Origin: Coffea arabica
Lineage: Eukaryota > Streptophyta > Magnoliopsida > Gentianales > Rubiaceae
Reading direction: 5' to 3'
DNA: 64,000 nt
Assembly (NCBI RefSeq): GCF_036785885.1
Contig: NC_092326.1
Span: 39,766,287 to 39,830,286, forward strand
Shown here: one piece after another, positions 34,701-46,665 of the stretch
Layout of the letters: each line of letters opens with the position of its first letter
Position numbering within the stretch: the stretch's first letter is position 1
Program-made: the position numbers and the translations under genes
Notes under the pieces: generated by a model
What the model saw: the letters and a program-made list of their open reading frames with translations, nothing else
What the model was told of the DNA's origin: nothing
Database searches by the model: none

Positions 34701-36900
34701 TTCCGGTCCAAAACTGGACTCATTTATGACATTGCTCTGAAATGAACTTTTGGATGATACATGTGATTTACTAGTATCTCTATGGGAGGTGCATTAGAGA
34801 ATAGGCTGAAAATTACAATAATAATATGGTGTGGAGTTTATTCGGCTCTTTTAATCCCCATACATACCAACTTGAGATATAGCTAACGTTTGGTCTGACA
34901 CTTCCACAGATACTGGCTTTTAATTTTTTTTTGGTTGATTTAATTTGGCCATACTGGCAAAAGATTTGGCAAAATTCCCCCTCCCCCCCCCTCCCCACCA
35001 AAAAAAGGTGAAAGTTTTTTCCTGAACACATTTTGAAATTGCTTTTGCTTTGATCCTTTAAGCAAGCTATAAAGGTTTGTGCACCTGCTTTCACAAATGC
35101 TTTTTGGAATGTCTTACCTTCATTTGCTACTGTTGTTTTTCTCATTTTTTGCCATTATTTAAAGACACGAGCTAGTTTCCTGATTATATGGACCACTTCT
35201 TGGGGAACAAGAGCTTCCAAGCACAGCTTTATGTGGGGCACATGATTTGTTCTTCATTAGGCATGTTTATGGGGAGGATGTTCCCTTCTGAGACCTAAAT
35301 TATTTTATCAGTGGTGATGTACCATTGGGAGGCAGTTCCATATCATACGATGATCCTCACCTTTTTCCTTTTTTTTGGCACCCCCCCGGGGGGGGGGGGG
35401 GGAGGAGGAAGTGGTGGTTTTGGGATGTTTTTAAGATACTTCATTTCTTGTCTCAAGCATGTCTCTTCATATTAGAACTGGTTGAGAAGTTGAATTTTGG
35501 AACTTGTTTCAATTGTACTTGGTGATGAATTCTCAGGAAGAGAGAAACAAGAAGCGAAAAGCCCATGAAGAAGAGAGGAGGTATATCTTGCACTTTCTTT
35601 CCTCTCATTTGTTCTTTCCACTTTGTTGGGGAGGGAAGTTTAATGTTTTTTGTGCAGATCAAGAGAGCGCATAAGTCGGGATCGTGACAGGGAACCTAGC
35701 AAGGATGTGGAACGAGGTGACAGCCGTGACCGAGGGAGGGATCATGATCGACAGAGCAGAGACCGAGATCGAGATTATGATCGTAATCGTGGTTATGATC
35801 GCGAGCGTGATAGAGAAAGAGATCGTTCTCGCAGCTATGATTCAAGGAGTCGCCGCAGATCACGCTCCCGATCAAGGGAACGTTCTAGAGACTATGATCG
35901 CCACAGGTATATTAACTAATAACCTTCTGTGTATAATTGTTCTGTTATATTAAGTTGAAAAATCTGATTTACATGCTGAATATCAAAAAGCAATTTCTTT
36001 AGCCTTTTGCTTTTGGACTCCCTACAGAGGCATAGTAACTGATTTGTATCACCATGGTCATTTATATTTCAAATATGCTTTATTCCTAAAAATTTGTACA
36101 TTTTTGTGCTTTAATAGATTGACCTGTACAAGCAAACATGGATAATGGATCGTGAATATTCTTATTCTTGTTCTTGAAATATCAAACTATATTATCTTCT
36201 TTATGGGGAAACCACATGTAGTTGGTAATTGTTATTTTAAAGTTTAGTAAGTCATTGTTATTTTGTTGCAATGACTGCCTGAAACCCGACCTACTCTCAT
36301 GCGAGTCTTTGCATGCTCGAATACCATGTACTTGTTACCTCAAAATTTATATTTTTTTTATTGCAAGTGAAATGAAGATATTGATACGTCATTTTAATGA
36401 AAGATTTAAGAACTTGATTCGATCTTTTAGATCAGATACAAATGTAGATTAAAATACATTGGATTTTCCTCCCTTTTTTTCTCTCTCTCTGTTGAGACAT
36501 TGGATTTTCCTCTTTTTTTTTTTACCTTGATTATTCTTGATCAACTGACTCCTCCCTTTCATTGGAAGGGGCTGATTGCTGGCATTGCTGCCTCAAAAGA
36601 ATCACAATTTACATCTTCTTGCTGTGTGGTCATGTTCCTACAGATGTAATTCATTTACTTGGTACCTTGTTTGCTGATGCATTTCTGAATCGCGGTTTTG
36701 CATACAGTCTGGTAGGAAGAGCTTCAGTAATCTATTCATGCCTCTTATGTGCACTCGAGCAATCTGTGCGCTTGTCTATTCCAATTTTGTTCTGAATTTA
36801 GTAGAACTTCGGTTGATTTTCTCAATTTTTGCTTCTTGTGGTAGAAGTATATGCTGCTAATCTTTTCCTTTTTCTTGTCAGGCGCTCTGACCGTTACTAG
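28797..36900 (+). CDS. LUC7: LUC7-like U1 snRNP-associated splicing factor, 414 aa
   Basis: Thirteen exons: 28797-28943, 29452-29504, 29757-29925, 30009-30072, 31090-31169, 31276-31429, 32249-32310, 32406-32468, 33231-33289, 33603-33684, 35537-35580, 35658-35906, 36882-36900. All junctions are GT-AG and the frame stays open (1,245 bp). LUC7 proteins sit in the U1 snRNP and help select 5' splice sites. The first zinc finger (CCCH type) uses C33, C41, C56 and H60 in VCRLFLSGLCPHEL and GPCPKVH. A helical Glu/Lys-rich middle follows. The second finger (C2H2) uses C272, C275, H291 and H297 in VCDICGAF and LADHFGGKLHLGY. An RD/RS-rich tail runs from about residue 330. The N-terminus MDAIRKQLDVLMGANRNGD is the usual family start. 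The last exon holds only six codons and the stop after a 975-bp intron. Confidence 0.96.
35381..35402. repeat. C7-G15 homopolymer junction
   Basis: Seven C are followed directly by fifteen G, inside LUC7 intron 10. It can form a hairpin or, on the G strand, a quadruplex-like structure. It may also be a place where read or assembly errors occur. Confidence 0.8.
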
Positions 36901-37453
36901 CTGAAAATGGTTTTGGAAAGATAGATTGGATTTTCTTGGTCTGGTCAGTGCTGACCTGATGTAGGATTCGCAAGATGTTACTGTTTATTTTAAGTTGTGG
37001 ACGTCGAAGATTGGTCTTTTGTACTTGCTAGTGGAACCCGCCTGCTGTTGTTTACAACCGCTTGTGTATGTCAGCTTTATACTACTAGTTTTATTCTATT
37101 TGTTAAACTAGCATGATCCTCGCAAGTAAAAAAAGTTTTGTGCTTCGGTTGCTGGGAACTTGTTAATTTTGGTTAGTGAAACGAGCTCTGGCAAAGCATC
37201 GGGTGGGACTGATGCTGATTTGATTTTGATTTTTCAACTCCCTTCTATAAAGTGGGGATTCTTTTTTTTTTTTTCCTGAAAATGATAGATGATTTTATAG
37301 AAAAAATAGACTTTACAGTATTTGAGCAACAGCGCAATCAGCCATACAAAGTGTACCATGACACAATAGTTAGTTTGGGAGTTTAGAATAGAAAAGAAAA
37401 GAAGAGAGAGGATAAGTTAGAAAAGAAAGGATGAGAAAGGATCGAAATTTTTA
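36901..37453. other. LUC7 3' region
   Basis: Follows the LUC7 stop codon and is presumably partly 3' untranslated region. A run of T lies at about 37262. No other feature. Confidence 0.5.
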
Positions 37454-37816
37454 GGGTTAAAAATAAAAAAATTTCCTGCGATATATTTAATATACAGAAA
37501 AGTCCTCTATGATTTAAAAACATATAAAATGATAATTTATGTTTTGAGCTTAATTGTAAATTAAATAAAATTTGTTAAACTTAACGAAATTCAGTAAATT
37601 TAACGAAAAATTAATAGAATGTGGTAAATTTAGCGATAAATTTAGTGGAATCTGGTAAGTTTAACGGCTGAAATTGTTATTTTCGTTAAATTTAACGAAT
37701 TGTATTAGTTTATAATTTAATTCAAAACATAAGGTGTTATTTTGTATGTTTTGAAATTATGGGGGGTTTTCTGTGTATTAGGTATATCACGAGACCTTTT
37801 TTTTTGTTTTTAACCC
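37454..37816. mobile_element. Mutator-like non-autonomous element (363 bp)
   Basis: The left end (GGGTTAAAAATAAAA...) and right end (...TTTTTAACCC) form inverted repeats of about 110 bp sharing ATACAGAAAA-like, AAACATA and TTATGTTTTGA blocks. The flanking 9-bp target duplication has one mismatch: AAATTTTTA (37445-37453) and AAGTTTTTA (37817-37825). The centre holds repeated TTTAACGAAA motifs. No transposase. Confidence 0.8.
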
Positions 37817-37825
37817 AAGTTTTTA

Positions 37826-38743
37826 TCTAACTAAGTTGTTTGGGAGTTTTAAAAAATCAAATAAAGCAAGTAGTTTTCTTTTGTTTGGAAGTTAAATACA
37901 AATGAAAATAAAAGATATTCAAACAAATTATTTGACAAGTGTGTCCTTTTTATAAAGTGAAAGGAGGTGTTTTTGTAAGGGTTTTCTAGTGGGAGAACTC
38001 ACGGGGGATTAAAATTTTTTGTAGAAGGATTTTAAGAGTAGTTTTGGGCCTGTTTGAAAACTTACTTAAGACTTTTGTACTTTCCTTCCCTTTTTGACCA
38101 ATTTTGGGCAAAAAGTTTTCCTTTACATAGAGGGTGATGAAATCTTTTCAAATCTTTTTTTTTTTCCTTCATATTTTAGCTCTTAAACTTTCTTTCTTTT
38201 CTTTTCTTTTCATTTCCTTCCTTCCATCCAAATTAGCTAGCTATTAAGGATGAACAAAAGTTCTCTCTTCATATCTAAACATACCCATTGCACGTAGATT
38301 GAGACTATTACATTGATCTTTACAATCAGAATTTCTTACACAAAAGGAGCACAATTCAAACAAGCTAGCTAGCTAGTGCAATGATGTCCTCCACCAGTGA
38401 TGTTGTGAACGCAAGAATATCTTGCACCGCGCCCGACCTTATCAAAGCAGCAAGGTGTTTGTTCCAATTTGGTATCAAAGCTTACTATAAGAGGGAAATC
38501 TCGAACTCTCTCCCTCTCTAGCGACCAAGGCACTCTGCAAGACTGGCACTCAAGAACGTTTCGAGGAAATGAACTCATAGATTTCAAATGCCGTCGTCCG
38601 CAGTTTTTTTTGGCTGATAATAATATGTGGGTTTATTGCAAAAGATTCTGCTTATAATAAAGTGCCTATAATTAGGTGGAAATCGACTCTAGAAATTCAT
38701 TAATATGATTAGCAGCTTTTGCAATTGACCTCGGAAAACTTTG
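37826..38743. other. Gene-free stretch with one unexplained Cys-containing frame
   Basis: T- and A-rich DNA. A minus-strand frame at 38369-38587 would encode 72 residues with Cys pairs (CQSC, CC, C, C) but has no signal peptide and no recognised family. See findings. Confidence 0.35.
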
Positions 38744-38880
38744 TGTTTGGATTGCATTTTTCATGATTTTTCATGGAAAAAATACTGTAGCGATTTGATG
38801 TATGTGAGGGAAAAAGGTAATAGGAAAATGTGATCACGGAAAACAACGTGATTTTCCGACGAAAAATTGCAATCCAAACA
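38744..38880. mobile_element. Small inverted-repeat element (MITE-like, 137 bp)
   Basis: Begins TGTTTGGATTGCATTTTTC and ends with the inverted complement (GAAAAATTGCAATCCAAACA). Inner GGAAAA...TTTTCC palindromes add to the fold. TGTTTGGATTGC ends are common in plant MITEs. No clear target duplication. Confidence 0.6.
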
Positions 38881-39549
38881 AGGTGTTTAACCAATGAGGT
38901 CACTGGGTAACAGTCCACCTCCGCGCATTATTTTGCGAAGGACAAATGTGGCTGCACCACCGGTTTGGTTTTTTCTTTGGATGGATTTTTCTTTTACTAG
39001 GTGTTTTAGAAAAAATAATACTAGAGCGACGTTTGAAATATATGTGTAATTTTTTTTTTTGTGTGGAAAACATAAGCTATATAATTGCAAGTAAAGACTT
39101 GAAATGGCTTTACAATTTGCACGTGACATTGAGGAAGTATGATTTTATCGTCTAATGTAATGTCTAAAGCAAGAGAGCTAATCTTAGAATTTATATATTA
39201 TCCTTATCATTTTTAACTAGACAAAAAGAGCACATTTGAAACAACATTTTTAATTGAAGAATATCTTCCACCAAAGTAGCTGCCTGATGTCCTAATTGAA
39301 GAATATCTTAATTGAAGTAAATGTGTATGCGAGAAGAAAAAATAGTTGAAAAACATATTTCGAGTTTTTAACATGTTTTGGAACAGCTTCTTTCAAAAAA
39401 ATTTTTTTTTTTGGAATTCCTTGCCCCAATTTTTCAGAGGTTAATTACGTGAAATGATAGTTCACACGTACATTTACCACATTTAGCAATAGTTTAGTAG
39501 TTGGAGGTTAGGCTTTTATTTCTCATTTGCCTTGTACCAAATTCAATAA

Positions 39550-39946
39550 GGCTTGGATTGGAATCCAAAAATGCTACTAAAAGACCGCAAAAAAATAATA
39601 CTAATTATTGAGCATCTACTTCATTTTGTGATTTTTTAAGCACAACAGTAATTGCTATATTTGATTCCACAAAGGCTATGATATTAAATTTATTGTATCA
39701 TCAAATTTAAAAATTTTGTATTGGCTGTGTCGAGGTTGTCTATGATAAACATATAGGAAAATCACTCATAATAGTAGCACATGGATAAAACAATTAACAA
39801 AATAAGAAGGGTGAATATTTTATCAAAAAATCTCTACGTTTTCTGTGAACATATTTCTTAATTACTTTTTTTTACCTTAGATATATCAAATAGTTATAGC
39901 ACATTTTCTATAAAAATTCCAAAAAATTGCAATCCAATCCAAACCC
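39550..39946. mobile_element. Possible inverted-repeat element (about 400 bp)
   Basis: Left end GGCTTGGATTGGAATCC and right end GCAATCCAATCCAAACCC are imperfect inverted repeats of about 20 bp. The interior is AT-rich. No target duplication was found, so the call is tentative. Confidence 0.35.
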
Positions 39947-40759
39947 TCATGCTTTTCTAAATTCTGACATAAATTGCTCAAACTAAATACTACTACTATC
40001 ACAAGAAATTGGACAATAACTCTGAGAAACAAAAGGGGTTAAGAAGGCTTATTACTAAGAGGATATATTATGACTGTAAATGTTCGCATTAACGGCTAAA
40101 ACTAGAGAGTTAGTCTTAAATTCATAAGAGTCGTGAATTTCAAAATTCAAAATTTAAAATGTGGGCATGAGGCAAAGAAAGCTGCTGCCACTGTTCAGAA
40201 GTATTAGTACCGTACCACAGACTCTTCAGTCTGCCTTTCTTCAAGAATCAAGACACGACTGCCATTACCATTGGGCAAATTGGCATTGGGAGCCTGCTAT
40301 ATTTTCAGCTCCCCATTCCCAAGACACATTACACTCCCCAAAGTCATCCTCTTCCTTTTCACCTTCCATTTTTCCCCCCCACGCTCCCCCTCCTCCATCT
40401 TCTTTGAAGCGTTCAAACCAGATAATAATGCCTGACTTTTTTACCAAATGCTGTGCTATAAGAAAGGGCCTTCCTTGATCATGCACATTTCTATCACCTT
40501 AGTCTGAGCTCAAAAACAAGAAATAAAAGGAAAAAAAAAACAAGGAAGAAAGGACCATCGTTCATTTTTTTACCCTTAGTTAATGCTGGTATTTTGCTGG
40601 TTTAAATGCTGTAAACTCAGCTTCTAACTTGAGAATTTTAGCGGCTTTCTTGGCTAAATTTTTTTTTTTTTTTGAAGAAGAAGCTTTAGACGTAAACTTA
40701 TATGCTTTTCAACACAAGGTGGTGCAAAGTTGGGATTTTTGTTAGTATAGATATCGAGA
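39947..40759. other. Upstream region of the CHUP1-like gene
   Basis: Contains C-rich and A-rich tracts (about 40373-40395 and 40530-40541) and probably the promoter and 5' leader of the gene starting at 40760. The open frame at 40161-40478 shows no domain and is treated as chance. Confidence 0.4.
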
Positions 40760-43700
40760 ATGAGAGAAGAAAATCAGTCCGGGAATGGAGCAAAAGCTTC
40801 AAAATTTACTGATCAAAATCAGTTTCCAGTGAAAGGGGCTGGCAAGAACAATGTCAAAGGGACTAATGGCCATCTTTCAAAGGTGAAGTCGTCATGGGGT
40901 TCCCAAATTGTGAAGGGTTTTTCTGGGGAGAAGAAGAGTAAGTTGCAGACAACATCACAGAGCAAGCAAGTTCCTCTTGCAAGCTCTAATGTAGGGACCC
41001 AGAAGAACCCTTTTGGGATTTCGCATTCGAGAGTGAAAAGGTCTCTCATTGGTGATTTATCATGTTCAATCAATGCTACACAAGTTCATCCTCACTCATT
41101 CAGTACTAGTAAGTCTTCTCCGGGCTCTCGGGATTTATTTCTTGAACTTGATCATCTGAGGAGTCTGCTGCAAGAATCCAAGGAGAGGGAGTTCAAATTG
41201 CAAGCTGAGTTGGCTGAATGTAAGAGAAATCCTAAAGTTTTTGAGCTGGAAAGGGAGCTTGAACTGAAAAGGGATGAGATTTCTAAGTTTGTGGAGAAAG
41301 TTGAGTTGCTAGAATCTGAGAAATCCAGCCTCTCTGAGCAGCTGGTATCTTTAAGTTCTATTCTGGGGAGGCAGGACGACATGCTGAAAACGGATGACCA
41401 TGAAAGCTTGAATGGAGTGGAAATGGAGGTTGTTGAGTTGAGGCGCTTGAATAAGGAGCTTCAGCTTCAGAAGAGGAGTCTTGCTTGCAGGCTTTCTTCT
41501 CTGGAATCACAGTTGGCCACTTCCGCAAAAGTTTCTGAGGTATCATTAACCATATACTAGCATTCTGCTGATCATGGTTTGTCTCATTTCATTCGTAACT
41601 GTTGCATCTCTGTTTCATTATTGCTAAGTGTTAATACTAACTGGTATAGTCGTCTTTCTATATTTTCATATCCGTTTTGGGATTTTGTGTGTTGTTGGAG
41701 GGTGAGGATTAGTAATGTAACAAGGCTTCTGTTTAATAGTATGAAACTTCATTATAGTTCTGCTGTTCCTTTAGGTAATGGAAAAAGATGTCATTATTTG
41801 ATGAGTTAATACTGCACAAATTTAAAAGGAAGTTATTTTTTCCTTAGCGATATCTAATTCATGGGCATCAAAAAAAAGTTGTGGCATGATTTAAAATAGA
41901 TTTCTGTGCATTCTCTTTGTCTAATTGATTTCCTTTTGCTTGTATTTAGAGTGACATTGTTGAGAAAATAAAAGAGGAGGCTTCTTTGCTAAGACATACG
42001 AACCAAGATTTGTGCAAACAAGTTGAAGGCCTTCAAATGAGTAGACTAAATGAGGTTGAGGAACTTGCTTATTTGAGATGGGTTAACTCCTGTCTAAGGA
42101 ATGAGTTGCGCAACTGTTCAAACTTGAATTCAGATACCATATGTAGTCCCTATGCAATTGAGAGGCCTAGAGAATCTATTTGCTTATCATCTAATGGAAG
42201 TGATGAAGACTCTGGATACAGCAGTATATCAAGGTTAAATCTTATTAAGAAGCTGAAGAAATGGCCTATTACTGACAAAGACATGCAGCAGCTTGATCAC
42301 ACAGACAATTTCAGGGATCCTAATTGGGATAATTCAGAGAGTTCGATGAGGAGACACTCCATTAGTGGATTGAAGTGCTATTCACAAGATTTCATGCTTG
42401 ATAAGAGAAGACAATCTGATGGTTTTATGCGTTTCAAGGAACCCACAAAGGAAGTCCAAATGCTAGATTCGCAAAAGTATGATTTGAGGGCAAATAAACT
42501 GCCTGAGTTCCTTAGCAGCTGCCAAGATGCTTGCAGAGTTAAAGCTTCACTTGATGTGGAGAAGAGGGCACTGCGCATTCCAAATCCTCCTCCCAGACCT
42601 TCATGTACTGCTTCAAGTACTCAGAAAGCACAAATTTCTTCTCAAGTTCCAGCACCACCACCTCCTCCTCCCCCTCCTCCTCCTCCTCCAAAGTTTATAG
42701 GTAGAAATATGACAGGAACAGTGAAGCGTGCTCCACAAGTAGTTGAATTTTATCATTCACTGATGAAGAGGGACTCTAGGAAAGATTCTTTAAATGGTGG
42801 GACGTGTGATGCCTCTGACGTTGCCAATGTACGTAGTAGCATGATTGGTGAAATTGAGAACCGATCATCATATTTGCTTGCAGTGAGTACTTCCTTACCT
42901 TTCCTTAATTTGCTTTCTCTGATAATACAATATATATTGCTTTTGTGTTTGATTAAATAGCTACTGCAGGTTACCTTTTATTTTCTGAAGATATTGAACT
43001 TTTCATTTGTCATTCTTATAAATTCATCTTATATATGCTCTTATAAATTTCTTGGATTTTTCAAAAAATATTATTTATGCTTGTTATGCTAACTCATTTT
43101 TAAATGGCCAGATAAAGGCAGATGTTGAGACTCAAGGAGAGTTTGTGAACTCCCTCATACAAGAGGTGAACAATGCCATGTATCAGAACATTGAAGATGT
43201 GGTTGCATTTGTGAAGTGGCTGGATGATGAGCTCTGCTTTCTGGTAAGTTTATCACTGTAGCTTTTCTATTAAGGAAATGAAATACGAGTGCTAGTATCT
43301 ATTTAGAAAATTTGAAGAGGTCCAACTGATTCAGCAAGAATTTGTAAGACGAGGAGCTTATTTTGAAGAGCTTGTCTTTTAAATTTTGGTTGTAATGCAG
43401 GTTTTCGTTTTATTTTCATGGAGCTAATAGTTCTTAATATTCATAAGTTGTTTTTAGGAAGCAGACAATTTGAATTGAAGCAGCATTATTAACCCTATCA
43501 CTTGAATGCAAGATATAGATCAAACAAGTTTCATGTTGCTTTTCCACTTACAAATCCCCTAATGTTTGACTTATCTGCAAGGTTGATGAGAGGGCAGTTC
43601 TAAAGCACTTTGAATGGCCAGAGAAAAAGGCTGACACATTACGTGAGGCAGCATTTGGATTTAGAGATCTAAAGAAGTTAGAACATGAAATTGAGAATTA

Positions 43701-45245
43701 CATAGACGATCCTCAATTGTCATGCGATGCAGCATTGAGGAAAACAGTTGCTTTGTCCGAGAAGTAAAGGCCTGGCCTTGCATTTTCTTCTTGTCCTTTT
43801 TTTCCCTCCCCTTCTTAAGGGTGCTTTGACATATTCTACTTCTGATTATGTATCATGTTCTTTTTTTCCTTCCAGGATGGAACGTACTGTGTACAATCTC
43901 CTTGGAATGAGAGACCTGATGATCCGTCGATGCAAGGAATTCCAAATTCCTACTGATTGGATGCTTGATACTGGGATATTAAGCAAGGTAATATATTGTT
44001 TCAATTCATACTTCCATATCCAGAAGTCAAAACTAAATGAAGAACTTCTTAAATTTTCCTCTACTTTATTGATCTAGAGCACATATATATCGAATTTCAC
44101 AATTTTAGGAGTTCCTTTCATCAGGTCTTTTACCATGGGCTGTCTTTTTACATGCTACAAGATTTTTGAACTATGATAGTTTCTAATTTGGCTTAGGATC
44201 TGAGTTATAGAGACAGGATGAAACATGAATTCAGAAGCATTTTTCATGGTCGGTGAGGACAGTAGTGACCTATTTGCTATTAATTCAAGCCTTGCAACCG
44301 AAAAGGAATCGGCAGGATTTCACTATAAAGGGTTTTTGTGTGTGTGTGTGTGGGGTGGAACGAAGTGTGCAATTCCTGGACTTTTCCTCAACGTGATCCA
44401 TATTAATGGTTGGATGGTAAAGAGCTTCTAAATAATATCTCCACAATTTTTAGCTGGTTGTCATTACCTCAGATATCCATCCACCTTCAAGGATGCAAGT
44501 GCACATTTCACTTCTGCTGTCTAGAAAAATGATTAGAAAACAGTGTCGTGAAGGCATTAGAAACCGTGTCATTTGTTTCTGTTAGTTTTCAAAAGCTGAA
44601 GGGTCACAAGATTTAGCAGCTGTTTTAATTTCTGAATTGCAGATAAAGCTTGCCTCTGTTAAACTGGCTAAGGTGTACATGAGGAGGGTAGCTATGGAAC
44701 TGCAAAGCAAGGGGGCATTAGACAAGGAGTCTTCCATGGACTATATGCTGCTCCAGGGGGTTAGATTTGCTTTTCGAATCCATCAGGTCCAGTCTTAGTA
44801 ATCACTATTCTGTACTGTTAAAAATTTTTTTTTTTTGGGTTATAGCGTATACAGAAGGAAACTTCTCCGTATTATCCATCCTGACAAGAAAAATATCAGT
44901 AAACTGCCTGTTTGAAGATCCTTTTCAACTCCTAACATCACAATATATGGAGCTTTTATCGAGTTAATATTTTCACCTACTCTTGCCCCTAAGAAACATT
45001 TGTATCGTTTGGGAACAAAGTGATACAAGAAATGATGCAAGAAAAGGTATAGAGTAAGAGAACCATCATGGAAAATACAGACAGGGCTGTGATTCGGTTA
45101 GTATATTGTGGTGGATTCTATTTTATGATTTTATCTGCTTCTAAACTGTGTCTCAATCATGCAGTTTGCCGGAGGATTTGATGCAGATACCATGCACGCA
45201 TTTGAGGAGCTTCGCAACCTCTCAGTGGTTTTAAACAGAAAGTAA
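40760..45245 (+). CDS. CHUP1/IPGA1-family actin-associated protein, 787 aa
   Basis: Seven exons: 40760-41539, 41950-42882, 43112-43243, 43582-43763, 43876-43987, 44643-44786, 45165-45245. All introns are GT-AG and the frame is continuous (2,364 bp). Family members act at the cell cortex: CHUP1 anchors chloroplasts through actin, and IPGA1-type relatives affect microtubules and cell shape. Parts in order: a basic Ser-rich N-terminus (1-120); a coiled coil with LFLELDHLRSLLQESKERE and later heptads (about 125-300); the family hallmark ELAYLRWVNSCLRNEL (about 298-313); a poly-proline run of a dozen residues (about 494-506); and the conserved C-terminal helical domain with VEFYHSLMKRDSRKD, EVNNAMYQNIEDVVAFVKWL and FEWPEKKADTLREAAF. 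It lacks the N-terminal hydrophobic anchor of CHUP1 itself, which favours an IPGA1-like member. The exact orthologue is not settled. Confidence 0.93.
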
Positions 45246-45570
45246 AAACAGCGTAGAAACAGCTGGAGTGTGCCTTAAAAATTGAGCTGAATTGGGACGC
45301 TTACCATCTCAGTAGGCATGAGTTTGTAAAATACAGTGTGGACAATGAGTTAAAATGATTTTGTAGCTCGTAAGGAGAGAATGATTTTGGAGGTCTGATA
45401 TGCATTAAACTTTTGAAGATTGAAATGTTAATGTGGTGGCATTCGATATTGTAAATCCAACTGGAATGGAAATTTTTGGATGACAAAAATCACAAGCCTG
45501 GCTTGTAGAATTTTGCATGCTCCTTTATCATGGACACACAGCTAACTTGTTAATTTTGTGTGCTGGCCAT

Positions 45571-45910
45571 TGGAGACTGATCAATGGATGTCAAGTTCTT
45601 AGTAACTCCATTTTTTTTTTTTTTGGCTAGTGGATGAGTTAGTATTTTGCAGATCAAGAAATATGGGCTAATATATCAATCTTTGAAATAATGACTCTGA
45701 ATTTTAGAAGTCTCTATGCACAACAATCAAAACTAAACACTGGAGATTAAATAATGGATGTCAAGTTCCTAGTTGCTCCATTTTTTTTTTTTTGGCTAGT
45801 GTATGACAGTATGAGACAGTAGTAGTCTTTTGCAGATCAAGAAATATGGACCAATATCAATCTTTGAAACAATGACTCTGAATTTTTAAGAGTGTTTATA
45901 CACATCAATC
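45571..45910. repeat. Tandem duplication, unit about 170 bp
   Basis: Copy 1 begins at 45571 (TGGAGACTGATCAATGGATG) and copy 2 at 45741 (TGGAGATTAAATAATGGATG). Both contain a T run followed by GGCTAGTG and then GCAGATCAAGAAATATGG. It lies just downstream of the CHUP1-like gene. Confidence 0.85.
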
Positions 45911-46120
45911 AAAACTTCACCTTGGCTGGAGTATCATATAATTTAAAGATTAAATTTTATACACATTAATAATGTATACATTATCACCGTTTGATTCATG
46001 ATTTTAAATTCACATCAATCAAAACTTCACACTGGCTGGAGTATCATATAATTTAAAGATTAAATTTTATACACACTAATAATGTATACACTATTACCGT
46101 TTGATTCATGATTTTAAATT
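45901..46120. repeat. Tandem duplication, unit 110 bp
   Basis: Copies at 45901-46010 and 46011-46120, each starting CACATCAATCAAAACTTCAC and ending GATTCATGATTTTAAATT. They are nearly identical. This array directly continues the previous one and shares its ATCAATCAAAACT edge. Confidence 0.9.
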
Positions 46121-46665
46121 CAAATTTTATATAATAATCATGCATTCAACGCTGACAGTATATACAATGTCAGTATAGGAAAGATTGATTCTAATTTAAA
46201 TCCATAGCCAAATGTAATTTCTTTTTAAATGTATTTAGCTTCTTATTAATTTGGTTTAAAATTATATCTTGTTTAAGTGTTTTTTTTTTACAGTGTTTCT
46301 ATTTCATTGTATTTCATTTCCCTAAAACTAAACTCCATAATCATACTCATAATTGCAGCTTATTCTTCCAACATCCACCATGAATTTTTTTTTTAAAAAA
46401 AAATTATTTTGTTTAAATTTATCTGGCAAAATCACCTTTATTTTCTTTAAGGAAAGTAAAACGACCTTTAATTTGAAACTACTTTAAAAAAAGTCGTCCA
46501 TTTGTGGACAACCATCATCATTTCCCCCAATTTTCCCCCCCAAATAGAAATGCCACCAAAACATTTCTCTCTCTTTTTTTCTTCTTCTTCTTTCTATTTC
46601 CTCTCAAATTTCACCTCCACTCCATAAACCCTAATTTCCCAAATTCCAACTCAAAACCCTCAACA

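Noticed and set aside
38440-38480. TGGTATCAAAGC-like sequence resembling an LTR-element primer site
   Set aside because: No matching LTR pair, target duplication or element coding part was found nearby, so a chance match is likelier.
40161-40478. 105-codon frame upstream of the CHUP1-like gene
   Set aside because: Low-complexity Ser/Pro/His content with no domain; it lies where a promoter and leader are expected.
46504-46665. In-frame upstream start for the DUF538 protein
   Set aside because: It would bury the signal peptide inside the protein; the ATG at 46666 has better context and starts the signal directly.
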